Source: UBA3496 sp964558115
GTDB lineage: Bacteria; UBA8248
DNA: 23,980 nucleotides
Direction of reading: 5' to 3'
Assembly: GCA_964558115.1 (NCBI GenBank)
Contig: CAZLCI010000032.1
Span: 1 to 23,980 of the forward strand
Shown here: piece after piece, positions 15,053 to 23,599 of the stretch
Position numbering within the stretch: position 1 is the first letter of the stretch
Layout of the letters: every line of letters begins with the position of its first letter
Notes under the pieces: model-generated
Seen by the model: only the letters and a program-made list of their open reading frames with translations
Databases searched by the model: none
What the model was told of the DNA's origin: nothing
Program-made: the position numbers and the translations under genes

Positions 15053-16729
15053 TTAACTATGTGCGAGTGGGGCTAACGCATTAATTTCACTTACTACATC
15101 TAAAACTACAGGGCGCTTTGCTGAAAAAGCCTGATCAAACGCACTTTTCAGTTCTCCTGGTTTCTCAACTCTAATTCCTAAGGCCCCCATGTTTTCAGCG
15201 ATTTCTGCAAAATTAACTTTACTTAAACCCCAAAGTTCAAATGCTTTTTCTGTTTGTTCCCCACCATAGATTCTATCAAACCCTCTTTTGGATTGATTTC
15301 CAGAGTGATTGTTATTGACAAGGATTACCGCATTAATATTCCAACGAACGGCAGTTTCTATATCTCCTATGTGATACCAAAGACCCGAATCTCCAGTGAA
15401 ACAAATAACAGGTCTATCTGGAATGCCACATTTTGCACCTAGTGCTGCAGGAAATGCCCAGCCTAAGTGGCCGGCACTTCTCATATAATTTTGAGTAGAT
15501 TCTCTTAGGTCATACATTCCACCCATCCACATTCCAGAATGTCCTGTATCTACAACAACCATAGCATCTGAAGGAAGATGATCTGTCATCTCTTTACAGA
15601 TTCTTTCAGGTCGCATTGGAATATCTTCAGAGTTCATCAGTCCAGAGTAAGTGTCATAATACTCTTTTACGATTGTTTCTACTGTATTTACCCATTTTTC
15701 TCTTTTGTTTGCAGAGGAGGAATCACAAACGTCAACGAGTTTTTGAAGAGTGGCTTTCACATCACCATTGAGAGCAACTTTTAGTGGATAGTTTCTGCCA
15801 AGAGCTTCTGGGTCAATATCTAGTTGAATTGCAGATTTTCCAATTGGAGGAACAGCCCAAAAATGTGTGGTCATTCCACCTGCTTGGGTTCCTATAAAGA
15901 AAACTAAATCGGATTCAAGTACGGTTTTATTTGCACTTTCTCTTGAATATGTTCCAACCACACCAGCACATAAACGATGAGTAGATGGAAAAACATCTTT
16001 TCCGTTGAGTGAAGTTACTACAGGTATATTTAACTTCTCTGCAAGGGTTAAAATTTCATTTGACGCTTCTGAAGATCTTGCTCCACCACCAACTACTAAA
16101 ACGGGTTTAGAAGAATTTGCAAGGATTTTTGCAGCCTCAGTAATACTAGCTAAATCAGCCATTGGTCTGTGGGGTGGCATTTTTATACAGTTTTTATCAA
16201 CTTGTAATGTCATTTCTGCTTCTTGTTGATCGAGTTGCCCTTCATTTCCAGCAAATTGTAGATGTACAGGACCAGGAGAACCAGAAGTAGCACTTCGAAA
16301 AGCTTGGTTCAGCATGTCCGGAATTCTCGATACGTCGTCTATTGTAGCATTAAATTTTGTAACAGGATCAAAAGTAGGTACGTCGTCTATTTCTTGATAA
16401 ACTTTTCTAAATTTAGTCTCTGGAACTCTACCTCCAGTAAAAGCAATGACAGGAGACCTTGCTAAAAAAGCATCTCGTAATCCAGCAGCAAGATTCATTG
16501 CTCCAATTACCTGAGCTGCACATATTCCGGGTTTTCCTGTTGCTCTTGCATATCCATCTGCCATATATGCTGCGGATTTTTCTCCGTGGCTACGTACTCG
16601 GTTAATTAGAGTTCTTTCTTCGAGTTCAACCATGGTCTTTCTAAGAATTGCTGGAACATGAAATAGATGTGTCACTTCGTAAGCTTTGAGGGCTTCTGCA
16701 AGATATTGAGCACCGGTCATTTTTGGCAT
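15053..16729 (-). CDS. ThDP-dependent enzyme, second acetolactate synthase/decarboxylase-like protein
   Basis: This 558-residue protein is a second three-domain ThDP enzyme. It has a PYR domain (about 1-175) with the catalytic Glu50 in RSHGEKSAAYMADGYAR, a central domain (about 195-335), and a PP domain (about 365-550). The cofactor motif begins GDSGLWYHIGD (446-448, Ser in the third place instead of Gly) and ends NNN (472-474). It is only distantly like the first ThDP protein of the window, so the two are paralogues rather than a recent duplication. Likely chemistry is decarboxylation of a 2-keto acid or oxalyl/2-hydroxyacyl-CoA type cleavage; no CoA-specific residue was identified. ATG follows AAGGAAA. 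It stands opposite the CoA-transferase cluster (5 bases between stop codons) and divergent from the aminotransferase at 17018, with a 288-base gap. Confidence 0.9.
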   Translation of the reverse strand: MPKMTGAQYLAEALKAYEVTHLFHVPAILRKTMVELEERTLINRVRSHGEKSAAYMADGYARATGKPGICAAQVIGAMNLAAGLRDAFLARSPVIAFTGGRVPETKFRKVYQEIDDVPTFDPVTKFNATIDDVSRIPDMLNQAFRSATSGSPGPVHLQFAGNEGQLDQQEAEMTLQVDKNCIKMPPHRPMADLASITEAAKILANSSKPVLVVGGGARSSEASNEILTLAEKLNIPVVTSLNGKDVFPSTHRLCAGVVGTYSRESANKTVLESDLVFFIGTQAGGMTTHFWAVPPIGKSAIQLDIDPEALGRNYPLKVALNGDVKATLQKLVDVCDSSSANKREKWVNTVETIVKEYYDTYSGLMNSEDIPMRPERICKEMTDHLPSDAMVVVDTGHSGMWMGGMYDLRESTQNYMRSAGHLGWAFPAALGAKCGIPDRPVICFTGDSGLWYHIGDIETAVRWNINAVILVNNNHSGNQSKRGFDRIYGGEQTEKAFELWGLSKVNFAEIAENMGALGIRVEKPGELKSAFDQAFSAKRPVVLDVVSEINALAPLAHS

Positions 16730-17017
16730 AGAGTTTTTCCTTATTGCAAGATTTAATTATAGAAAATAAAACTGTTTCAAAGCCTGAATTGCTGGGCGTC
16801 GAATTAAAATTTTATCAAGAAAATAATCTTAATTTTTGTCTCTGCTTTCTATAAAGTCAATCTGATTTTAAATTTTACATATTTTTTGTTCTAATTAATC
16901 ATTACAATATTTTAAAATCACTTATTCTTTGTGATACTATCGAAGCTTATTATTTAAACATTTTTGTAAATTTTTATTTTTGTTTAGGTCTTTGTTGCCT
17001 TTTATTGGGGAGTAATT

Positions 17018-18196
17018 ATGTTGGTTGAAGAATTAAATCCAGATTTACGTCTGCTTCTTGGTCCTGGACCAAGTCCTGTTCATCCTCGCGTTTTAAAAGC
17101 TATGAGTTCACATGTTATAGGCCATTTAGATCCTTACTTTTTAAAAGTTATGGATGATTGCCAAAGTATGTTGCGTGAACTTTTTAATACAAAAAATCAA
17201 GTAACTTTTCCAGTTTCTGGTACAGGAAGTGCTGCGATGGAAGCTTCTATTTGTAATGTTATTGAAGAAGGAGACAAAGCAGTTATTTGTATTAATGGAG
17301 TTTTTGGCGAAAGAATGGCAGATGTTGCAGATCGCTTTGGCGCTGAGGTAATTCGTGTTGAAGCACCATGGGGTCAGCCTATAGACCCAAGCGATCTTCA
17401 AGAAGCATTAAAGTCAAACCCTGGAGTTACTCTTGTGGGAATAGTTCACGCAGAAACGAGTACCGGAGTTCTTCAGCCAATAGAAGAGATAGGAGAAATT
17501 TGTAGGGAACATGATGCTTTATTATTGCTAGACTGTGTTACTTCTCTTGGAGGAGTTCCTGTTGAAATTGATAAGTGGGGAGTTCAAATTGCATATAGTG
17601 GAACCCAAAAATGTTTATCTTGCCCTCCTGGTGTAGCTCCAATAACTTTCGGGGAGCGTGCTTTGGGTAAGGTTCGTGAAAGGAAAAACAAGGTTACGAG
17701 CTGGTATTTTGACGTTAGTATGGTCGAAAAGTATTGGGGAAATGACCGAGTTTATCATCATACTGGGCCGATCACGATGAACTATGCAATTAGGGAAGCT
17801 TTAAGAATTATTTTTGATGAAGGTTTAGAGAATCGTTTTGCAAGACATAAGGAAGTAAGTTTAGCTCTCCAAAAGGGCGTAGAAGCTTTAGGACTTTCGA
17901 TGTTTGCAAAAGAGGGTTCTAGAACTCCCACCCTAAATACGATTTCTCTATATGATGGTTTAGATGATGGGGCAATAAGAAAAACGCTTTTAAATGATTT
18001 TAATATTGAAATTGGAGGTGGTCTTGGGCCTTTAGCTGGAAAAATATGGCGAGTAGGAATGATGGGTCACGGTGCCTCTCAAGCTAATGTGGTTTATTTC
18101 CTTTCTGCGCTAGAGGTAATTTTTAAGAAAATGGGTTACAGTGACAAGGTTGGAGCAGGTGTTTCTGCTTGTGTTAATGTTTTTTCTGAGTCTTAA
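17018..18196 (+). CDS. Class V aminotransferase, alanine/serine-glyoxylate type
   Basis: This 392-residue PLP enzyme closely follows the alanine-glyoxylate/serine-pyruvate aminotransferase pattern. It has LLGPGPSPVHPRVLKAM at the start, SGTGSAAMEA (67-76, phosphate site), LLLDCVTSLGG with Asp172 under the ring nitrogen, SGTQKCLSCPPG with Lys198 as Schiff-base lysine, and WRVGMMGHGAS near the C-terminus, whose Arg should bind the substrate carboxylate. The expected reaction is transfer of an amino group from alanine or serine to glyoxylate, giving glycine. Related members act on 2-aminoethylphosphonate or aspartate, so the donor is uncertain. ATG follows a strong GGGGAG site. The 288-base region upstream (16730-17017) is very AT-rich and holds no gene; a promoter is likely there but none could be placed. 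It lies 32 bases before tatA. Confidence 0.9.
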   Translation: MLVEELNPDLRLLLGPGPSPVHPRVLKAMSSHVIGHLDPYFLKVMDDCQSMLRELFNTKNQVTFPVSGTGSAAMEASICNVIEEGDKAVICINGVFGERMADVADRFGAEVIRVEAPWGQPIDPSDLQEALKSNPGVTLVGIVHAETSTGVLQPIEEIGEICREHDALLLLDCVTSLGGVPVEIDKWGVQIAYSGTQKCLSCPPGVAPITFGERALGKVRERKNKVTSWYFDVSMVEKYWGNDRVYHHTGPITMNYAIREALRIIFDEGLENRFARHKEVSLALQKGVEALGLSMFAKEGSRTPTLNTISLYDGLDDGAIRKTLLNDFNIEIGGGLGPLAGKIWRVGMMGHGASQANVVYFLSALEVIFKKMGYSDKVGAGVSACVNVFSES

Positions 18197-18228
18197 ATCT
18201 CTAAAGACTGTAGGAGGTTTGCAAAAAA

Positions 18229-18438
18229 ATGCCTTTCAATATGGGATTTACAGAACTTCTAGTTGTACTGGCTATATGTGTTCTGGTTTTTGGTGCTAAA
18301 CGTCTTCCAGATATAGGCTCTGGGCTTGCAAAAGGGATTCGGAGTTTTAAGAAGGGGATTAGCGAAGATCCTGATTCTTTAAAGGAGAACGAAAAAACGA
18401 GTTCTCCTTCAGAGGAAGAATCTTTAAACAAAAAATAA
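18229..18438 (+). CDS. tatA: Twin-arginine translocase subunit TatA/E
   Basis: This 69-residue protein has the TatA plan. A short N-terminal region precedes one membrane helix (about 7-21, TELLVVLAICVLVF). The Phe21-Gly22 hinge and an amphipathic helix (KRLPDIGSGLAKGIRSFKKG) follow, then a charged, unstructured tail. TatA oligomers form the passage for folded proteins that carry twin-arginine signal peptides. No tatB or tatC is adjacent. Its place just upstream of Moco genes makes sense because many exported molybdoenzymes fold around the cofactor before Tat export. ATG follows a near-perfect TAGGAGGT site. Separating TatA from TatB on sequence alone is not fully safe, but the short tail favours TatA. 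Confidence 0.92.
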   Translation: MPFNMGFTELLVVLAICVLVFGAKRLPDIGSGLAKGIRSFKKGISEDPDSLKENEKTSSPSEEESLNKK

Positions 18439-18554
18439 TTTTTACATTTTCCATAGATTTTTCGTGAATCAATCTTTTGGTATTCTTAAGTAACCCTTTT
18501 TAAATTTTTACATCTTTGCTGGAATTTCTTTTTTCGTTAAATAAAGGATTAAGA

Positions 18555-19796
18555 TTGGATTTTTTTGAAGTTGTCTCTTCTGAAAGAGTGTTACAGACTA
18601 TATCCGAGTTTTCACCTCTTAAATCTGAAATTCTTGATGCAGATACAGCTATATCTCGCATATTAGCAGAAGATATCTATAGTCCTGTAGATTTGCCAGA
18701 TTTCGCAAGATCGACAATGGATGGGTATGCCTTAAAGGCAAATGATACTTTTGGTGCGAATGATTCAATTCCAACTTATTTAGAATTAGTTGGTCATATT
18801 CTAATGGGCGAAGCACCAAAATTTAAATTGGAAAAAGGTCAAGCAGCAAGAATCAGTACCGGTGGAATGCTCCCAGAGGGTTCGGATTGCGTTATAATGC
18901 AGGAGTTCACGAATTTAATGGATGACAAAACTTTAGAGGTTCTAAAATCTACTTCTGTTGGTGAAAATATTCTAAATGTAGGAGATGACCTAAAAAAAGG
19001 AGAAAAATTCTTAGCATCTGGGATACCGCTTAAAAGTCATGACATTGGAGCATTATTTGGAGTAGGCATAACGAAGGTTCAAGTAAGTGCACGCCCCAAA
19101 ATTGCTATTTTGCCTACAGGAGATGAATTGGTTGGTCCAGGAGAAAAAACAAAACCGGGACAAATTCGCGATATTAATAGATTTTCACTTGCCGCAGCAG
19201 TTTCTGAAATGGATTGCATTCCTATTGTGGAAGATATCCTTCCCGATGATCTAGAACTTATAAAATTTAGATTGAAAAAAGTTATTCAAGATGTAGATAT
19301 TGTTCTTGTTTCTGGAGGAAGTTCAATGGGGATGAGAGATTTTACGGTATCTGCTATCAATTCATTAGGAGAACCTGGTGTCTTAATTCATGGGATTTCT
19401 ATTAAGCCAGGAAAACCAACTATTGTCGGACGTCTTGATATTGAAGATGAAAACAAAGTTGTAATAGGAATTCCCGGACATCCTGTTTCCGCAATGATGA
19501 TTTTTCATAAATTTGTAGTTCCTACAATAAGAAGGTTAAGAGGAGAAAAAGATATTCTTATTTCGGAAAGAGGAAAAGTGTTAGCTTTTTTATCTAGAAA
19601 TTTACCTTCTGCTCCAGGAAGGGAAGATATGATTCGGGTAAGTTTAGAATTAGTAGGAGATAAGTTAGTTGCTTCTCCATTGATGGGAAATTCCGCAATG
19701 ATTTCAACTATGACAAAGGCTGATGGATATTTGATTATCCCCACTGATTTAGATGGATTAGTTTCAGAAACAGAAGTAGAAGTTTTACTGTACTGA
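18555..19796 (+). CDS. moeA: Molybdopterin molybdenumtransferase MoeA
   Basis: This protein inserts molybdate into adenylylated molybdopterin, the last step of Moco synthesis. The reading frame is open from a TTG at 18516. The TTG at 18555 is preferred because AAAGGA (18543-18548) lies six bases before it, giving 413 residues, close to the family norm. Motifs are RSTMDGYAL (MDGYA at 55-59), ARISTGGMLPEGSDCVIMQE, ILPTGDEL (PTGDEL at 187-192), VSGGSSMGMRDF (SGGSSMGMRD at 253-262), IKPGKPT and GIPGHPVSA (305-313), and the C-terminal beta domain to residue 413. The Asp of the SGG motif is kept. It lies 116 bases after tatA; that gap shows no clear promoter. It is followed 28 bases later by a second MoeA. 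Confidence 0.95.
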   Translation: MDFFEVVSSERVLQTISEFSPLKSEILDADTAISRILAEDIYSPVDLPDFARSTMDGYALKANDTFGANDSIPTYLELVGHILMGEAPKFKLEKGQAARISTGGMLPEGSDCVIMQEFTNLMDDKTLEVLKSTSVGENILNVGDDLKKGEKFLASGIPLKSHDIGALFGVGITKVQVSARPKIAILPTGDELVGPGEKTKPGQIRDINRFSLAAAVSEMDCIPIVEDILPDDLELIKFRLKKVIQDVDIVLVSGGSSMGMRDFTVSAINSLGEPGVLIHGISIKPGKPTIVGRLDIEDENKVVIGIPGHPVSAMMIFHKFVVPTIRRLRGEKDILISERGKVLAFLSRNLPSAPGREDMIRVSLELVGDKLVASPLMGNSAMISTMTKADGYLIIPTDLDGLVSETEVEVLLY

Positions 19797-19824
19797 ATAA
19801 GTATTTTTTCAATTGAGGACAAAG

Positions 19825-21774
19825 TTGAAAGATTCACTCTTACCTCTTAGCGGCAGGAAGTACTACCTAGAAAATGTGCCTAGGGAAAAAGCTTTAGAGA
19901 GACTTCTTCAAGAGATAGGTAAGTTCGAAGAATTTTATTCTGAAAATATTCCCGCTCAAGATGCATTGGGTAGAATTACTCATATTCAAGTTAATGCTCT
20001 TATATCTAGTCCACATTTCCATGCTGCTGCGATGGATGGGTATGGTATTGAGGCTAAAAAAACTTTTGGTGCTAGTCCAATTAATCCAAAATCATTCAAG
20101 ATTGGTACTGATATTTTTCCCTTAGACACTGGTGATCCTTTGCCAATAGATACAGACGCAGTGGTTATGATTGAGAATGTGAATCAGATAGCAGAAAATG
20201 AAATTCAACTCGAGTCTTCAATTTCTCCTTGGCAAAATGTTCGTGTTGCAGGTGAAGATATTGTAGAAGGACAATTAATTTTTCCGGCTGGCCATCAATT
20301 ATCTGCGGTGGATCTGGGCGCTTTGCTAGCAGCTGGAATTCTTGATATCGAAGTTCGAAAGCGTCTTGAAGTAGCAATTATTCCAACAGGAGATGAACTT
20401 GTGCCTCCAGGAAAAGAACTAAAGGATGGAGACCTACTCGAATTCAACTCAGTTGTTATGTCTAATTTACTAGAAGATTGGGGCGCAGTTCCAAAGGTTT
20501 TTCCTATAGTAAAAGATAATTTTGAAGAGATTGAAAAAGTTGTTAGTGAAGCTATTGAAAAATGTGACGTTGTCTTAGTAAATGCGGGTTCTTCTGCTGG
20601 AAGAGAGGATTATACGTCTTCAATTATAGAGAAACTTGGGAAATTATTAGTCCATGGAGTAGCAATTTTCCCTGGCAAACCAACGATTATGGGTTTGTGT
20701 AAAAATAGTAAAGATATTGAGAAAACAGTTTTTGGAATACCTGGGTATCCTGTTTCTGCCGTGTTAGCTATGTCAGAATTTGTTAAACCTACTCTTGCAC
20801 ATTTAATTGGAATAAATGTTCCAAGTGTGCAGAAAGTTAAAGCTTTGTTAGGTAGAAAAACTGCTTCAAGACTTGGTATGGAAGAATTTTTGAGAGTGAA
20901 AATGGGAATAGTAAAAGACAAAATGCTTGCAATACCTGCAAAGCGGGGTGCAAGCGTTATTAGCAGTCTTGTTGAAGCAGATGGTATAGTGAGAATCCCA
21001 AGAAATTCAGAAGGTTTGGAAGCGAATCAAGAATTAGATGTTGAACTTCTTAGACCTTTAGAAAAAATTGAAAAGAATATTCTTATGGTAGGAAGTCACG
21101 ATAATGCTTTAGATTTGCTAATTGTTGCTCTCCAACGTAAGTTCGGGTATCAATTATCAGTGTCATCCGTAGGTTCGATGGCTGGACTAGTCGCATTAAA
21201 AAATGAGGAAGCACATTTTGCAGGAACTCATCTTTTAGACCCTGATAGTGGGGAATATAATTGGTCTTATATTAAAAGATATATGCCTAATGTTGAAGTG
21301 GTTGTTGTGAACTTTGTTGAAAGAGAGCAAGGTATTTTTGTGAGGCCTGGCAATCCTAAAAATATAAAAAACTTTTCAGATATTGCCTCAAAAGACCTAT
21401 CTATTGTTAATCGACAATCAGGCGCAGGGACAAGAGTGTTGTTCGATCATTTTATGGAAAAAGAAGGATTACATCATTCTGATTTTCTGGGCTATGATCA
21501 AATTGAAACTACTCATGTTGGTGTAGCAATGGCTATATCATCTGGGCGAGCTGATGCTGGCTTGGGTATTCGTTCGGCTTCAAATCTTCTAGGGCTTGAT
21601 TTTATTCCATTGCATAAAGAAAGATTTGATTTTGTTTTTCCTGTTGAATTTATAAATTCTAATTTAGGTGTGAATTTGATCTCTATTTTAAAGGATAGTG
21701 ACTTTCTTGAAAATGTTTCTTCGTTAGGTGGATATAAAACAGAATTGTCTGGTACGGTCATTGAAGAATTTTAA
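19825..21774 (+). CDS. MoeA paralogue fused to a C-terminal periplasmic-binding-like (LysR substrate-type) domain
   Basis: This protein of about 649 residues combines a full MoeA module (about 10-412) with a PBP-like domain (about 417-640). A TTG at 19813 is in frame. The TTG at 19825 is preferred because GAGGAC ends five bases before it. The MoeA part has AAAMDGYG (MDGYG at 70-74), PTGDELVPPG (187 onward) and GIPGYPVSA. The motif that reads SGGSSMG in the first copy is NAGSSAGRED here (253-262). The C-terminal part has VGSHDNALDLLIVAL, SSVGSMAGLVAL, AGTHLLDPDSGEYN and RQSGAGTR, the pattern of the domain found in other MoeA fusions and in molybdate-related regulators. That domain may sense molybdate, tungstate or a pterin. 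There is no signal peptide, so it acts in the cytoplasm. Paired MoeA proteins elsewhere are linked to molybdenum versus tungsten use, so the pair may divide labour. Confidence 0.9.
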   Translation: MKDSLLPLSGRKYYLENVPREKALERLLQEIGKFEEFYSENIPAQDALGRITHIQVNALISSPHFHAAAMDGYGIEAKKTFGASPINPKSFKIGTDIFPLDTGDPLPIDTDAVVMIENVNQIAENEIQLESSISPWQNVRVAGEDIVEGQLIFPAGHQLSAVDLGALLAAGILDIEVRKRLEVAIIPTGDELVPPGKELKDGDLLEFNSVVMSNLLEDWGAVPKVFPIVKDNFEEIEKVVSEAIEKCDVVLVNAGSSAGREDYTSSIIEKLGKLLVHGVAIFPGKPTIMGLCKNSKDIEKTVFGIPGYPVSAVLAMSEFVKPTLAHLIGINVPSVQKVKALLGRKTASRLGMEEFLRVKMGIVKDKMLAIPAKRGASVISSLVEADGIVRIPRNSEGLEANQELDVELLRPLEKIEKNILMVGSHDNALDLLIVALQRKFGYQLSVSSVGSMAGLVALKNEEAHFAGTHLLDPDSGEYNWSYIKRYMPNVEVVVVNFVEREQGIFVRPGNPKNIKNFSDIASKDLSIVNRQSGAGTRVLFDHFMEKEGLHHSDFLGYDQIETTHVGVAMAISSGRADAGLGIRSASNLLGLDFIPLHKERFDFVFPVEFINSNLGVNLISILKDSDFLENVSSLGGYKTELSGTVIEEF

Positions 21775-21793
21775 AAACAAGGAATGTAATTCT

Positions 21794-22786
21794 ATGTCAC
21801 AGATTCAACTTTTTGATAAATATGGAAGAGGGCATAACGATCTGAGAATTTCAGTGACAGACAGGTGTAATTTTCGATGCTTCTATTGTATGCCAGAGGA
21901 AGGCATGGAATGGTTACCCCACGATGAGGTTTTGTCCTATGAAGAAATATTGCGAGTTGTGAGAATAACTACAGACCTAGGTTTTGATAGCTTTCACATT
22001 ACCGGAGGTGAGCCCCTACTGAGAAAAGATCTTTCTTTACTTATCTCAGGAATGTTAAAAATACAACCAGAAATGGATCTTGCATTGACAACGAATGGGA
22101 TTCTTCTTCCTACTGTAGCGAAAGATTTATATCAAGCTGGATTGAGAAGAATCAATATCAGTCTTGATACACTTGATGAAGAGAAATTTCTTTTTATGAC
22201 AAGAAGAAACCAGTTGAAACAAGTCATGGAAGGTATTAAATCTGCATCGGATATGGGTTTTAGTCCTATTAAGATTAATGCAGTAGCAATTAAAGGTTTA
22301 ACGGAAGAAGAGATTCCTCGTTTTGCAGATTGGGCAAGAGAAACAGGGCATATAGTTCGCTTTATTGAATATATGCCTCTAGATGCTGATAAGACTTGGG
22401 GTAAGGATAAAGTACTTTCTGCTGAAGAAATTCTTGATGGTCTTTCGAAAAACTGCGCACTTGAATTAGTTTCAGGAAACATTTCTGATCCAGCAACAAG
22501 ATATCGTTATCAAGACGGTAAGGGCGAGATAGGTGTTATCCCATCAGTTACAAAACCTTTTTGTGAAGATTGCAATAGAATGAGACTAACAGCAGAAGGA
22601 ATGATACGTACTTGCTTATTTTCAAATGATGAACATGATTTAAAGAAATTACTTCGAGGAAATGAGCGTGATGAAGTTATTAAAAAATGGCTTGGAGAGG
22701 TTTTGCTTACTAAAACACCTGGTCACCTAATAGGACAAAAAGAATTTGTACAACCTGATAGAACGATGAGTGCAATTGGCGGATAG
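21794..22786 (+). CDS. moaA: GTP 3',8-cyclase MoaA (radical SAM)
   Basis: MoaA turns GTP into 3',8-cyclo-GTP, the first step of molybdopterin synthesis, with MoaC. ATG at 21794 is chosen over an upstream TTG at 21728 that would overlap the moeA paralogue; AAGGA lies about ten bases before it, and the protein then starts MSQIQLFDKYGR as in the family (330 residues). The radical SAM cluster motif is Cys25, Cys29, Cys32 (CNFRCFYC), followed by ITGGEPLLRKD. The second [4Fe-4S] cluster is bound by Cys257, Cys260 and Cys274 (CEDCNRMRL...IRTC). The chain ends in the conserved Gly-Gly (SAIGG), which is needed for activity. It is the last gene of the Moco run; moaC, moaE and moaD are not in the window. 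It ends 75 bases before rph. Confidence 0.97.
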   Translation: MSQIQLFDKYGRGHNDLRISVTDRCNFRCFYCMPEEGMEWLPHDEVLSYEEILRVVRITTDLGFDSFHITGGEPLLRKDLSLLISGMLKIQPEMDLALTTNGILLPTVAKDLYQAGLRRINISLDTLDEEKFLFMTRRNQLKQVMEGIKSASDMGFSPIKINAVAIKGLTEEEIPRFADWARETGHIVRFIEYMPLDADKTWGKDKVLSAEEILDGLSKNCALELVSGNISDPATRYRYQDGKGEIGVIPSVTKPFCEDCNRMRLTAEGMIRTCLFSNDEHDLKKLLRGNERDEVIKKWLGEVLLTKTPGHLIGQKEFVQPDRTMSAIGG

Positions 22787-22861
22787 ATAGTTGGATATTT
22801 TTTTATATTAAGATTGTGTTTTTTCTAGGATATATTTCCTGTATTAGATCGGACGATTTTT

Positions 22862-23599
22862 ATGAAAAGAAAAGAAAAAAATCATTTCTTCCGTGAGAAT
22901 AAAAGAAATACGGACGAAATGAGAAAAGTTAGCTTAGAAGTTGATTATGTGAAAACTTGTGCTGGTAGCGCTCTTTTTCAGATTGGAAATACAAGAGTTC
23001 TATGTACTGCTTCTGTAGAAGAAAGAGTTCCTAGACATAAAAGAAATTCAGGAGAAGGATGGCTAACATCAGAGTACGCCATGTTGCCAGGAAGTGGTTC
23101 GGATCGCATTTCTCGTGATAGAGCTCGAGCAGGACGTTCTGTCGAAATCCAAAGATTAATTGGACGTTCTTTAAGGGCTGTCGTTGATTTAAAGCTTCTC
23201 GATGGATTTACTGTCTATGTCGATTGTGATGTGATCCAAGCAGATGGTGGAACAAGATGTGCCTCCATCACCGGAGGATATATTGCTCTTTGTAGAGCAG
23301 TTGATAAACTTTTAAAAGAAAAGAAAATTACTGATAATCCTTTAAAGGGTCTAGTTGCTGCTATTAGTGTTGGTATCGTAGATGGAAAATGTATTCTTGA
23401 TCTTGATTATAGTGAAGATGTGAGGGCAGATGTTGACATGAATATAGTAATGACTGAGAAAAATCATTTTGTTGAATTACAGGGGACTGCTGAGGGCACT
23501 CCTTTCCGGAAAAGCGATATGTCCCGTTTGGTATCCCTTGCACAAAAAGGGATTAGTGAACTTATTGAAATGCAATCTGTATATTTTCCAAAAATATGA
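22862..23599 (+). CDS. rph: Ribonuclease PH
   Basis: This phosphorolytic 3'-5' exoribonuclease trims tRNA 3' ends. The protein is 245 residues, slightly longer than usual because of a charged N-terminus (MKRKEKNHFF); the family start resumes at RENKRNTDEMRKVSLE. Landmarks are GSALFQIGNTRVLCTASVEE, GWLTSEYAMLPGS, the SRDRARAGRSVEIQRLIGRSLRAVVDL block that holds the phosphate- and RNA-contacting arginines, DVIQADGGTRCASITGG, and VDMNIVMTE...VELQGTAEG with the metal-binding Asp/Glu region. No strong Shine-Dalgarno site precedes the ATG, so the start is a little uncertain. Its stop codon overlaps the ATG of the next gene (ATGA), so the two are translationally coupled, a common rph-rdgB arrangement. 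Confidence 0.96.
   Translation: MKRKEKNHFFRENKRNTDEMRKVSLEVDYVKTCAGSALFQIGNTRVLCTASVEERVPRHKRNSGEGWLTSEYAMLPGSGSDRISRDRARAGRSVEIQRLIGRSLRAVVDLKLLDGFTVYVDCDVIQADGGTRCASITGGYIALCRAVDKLLKEKKITDNPLKGLVAAISVGIVDGKCILDLDYSEDVRADVDMNIVMTEKNHFVELQGTAEGTPFRKSDMSRLVSLAQKGISELIEMQSVYFPKI

Noticed and set aside
5377..16729. The two ThDP enzymes as a recent duplication.
   Set aside because: Sequences around the catalytic Glu and the cofactor motif differ widely, so they are old paralogues.
16730..17017. Promoter or regulatory RNA in the 288-base gap between the ThDP enzyme and the aminotransferase.
   Set aside because: Only AT-rich sequence with weak -10-like matches; no convincing -35, hairpin or riboswitch core could be drawn.
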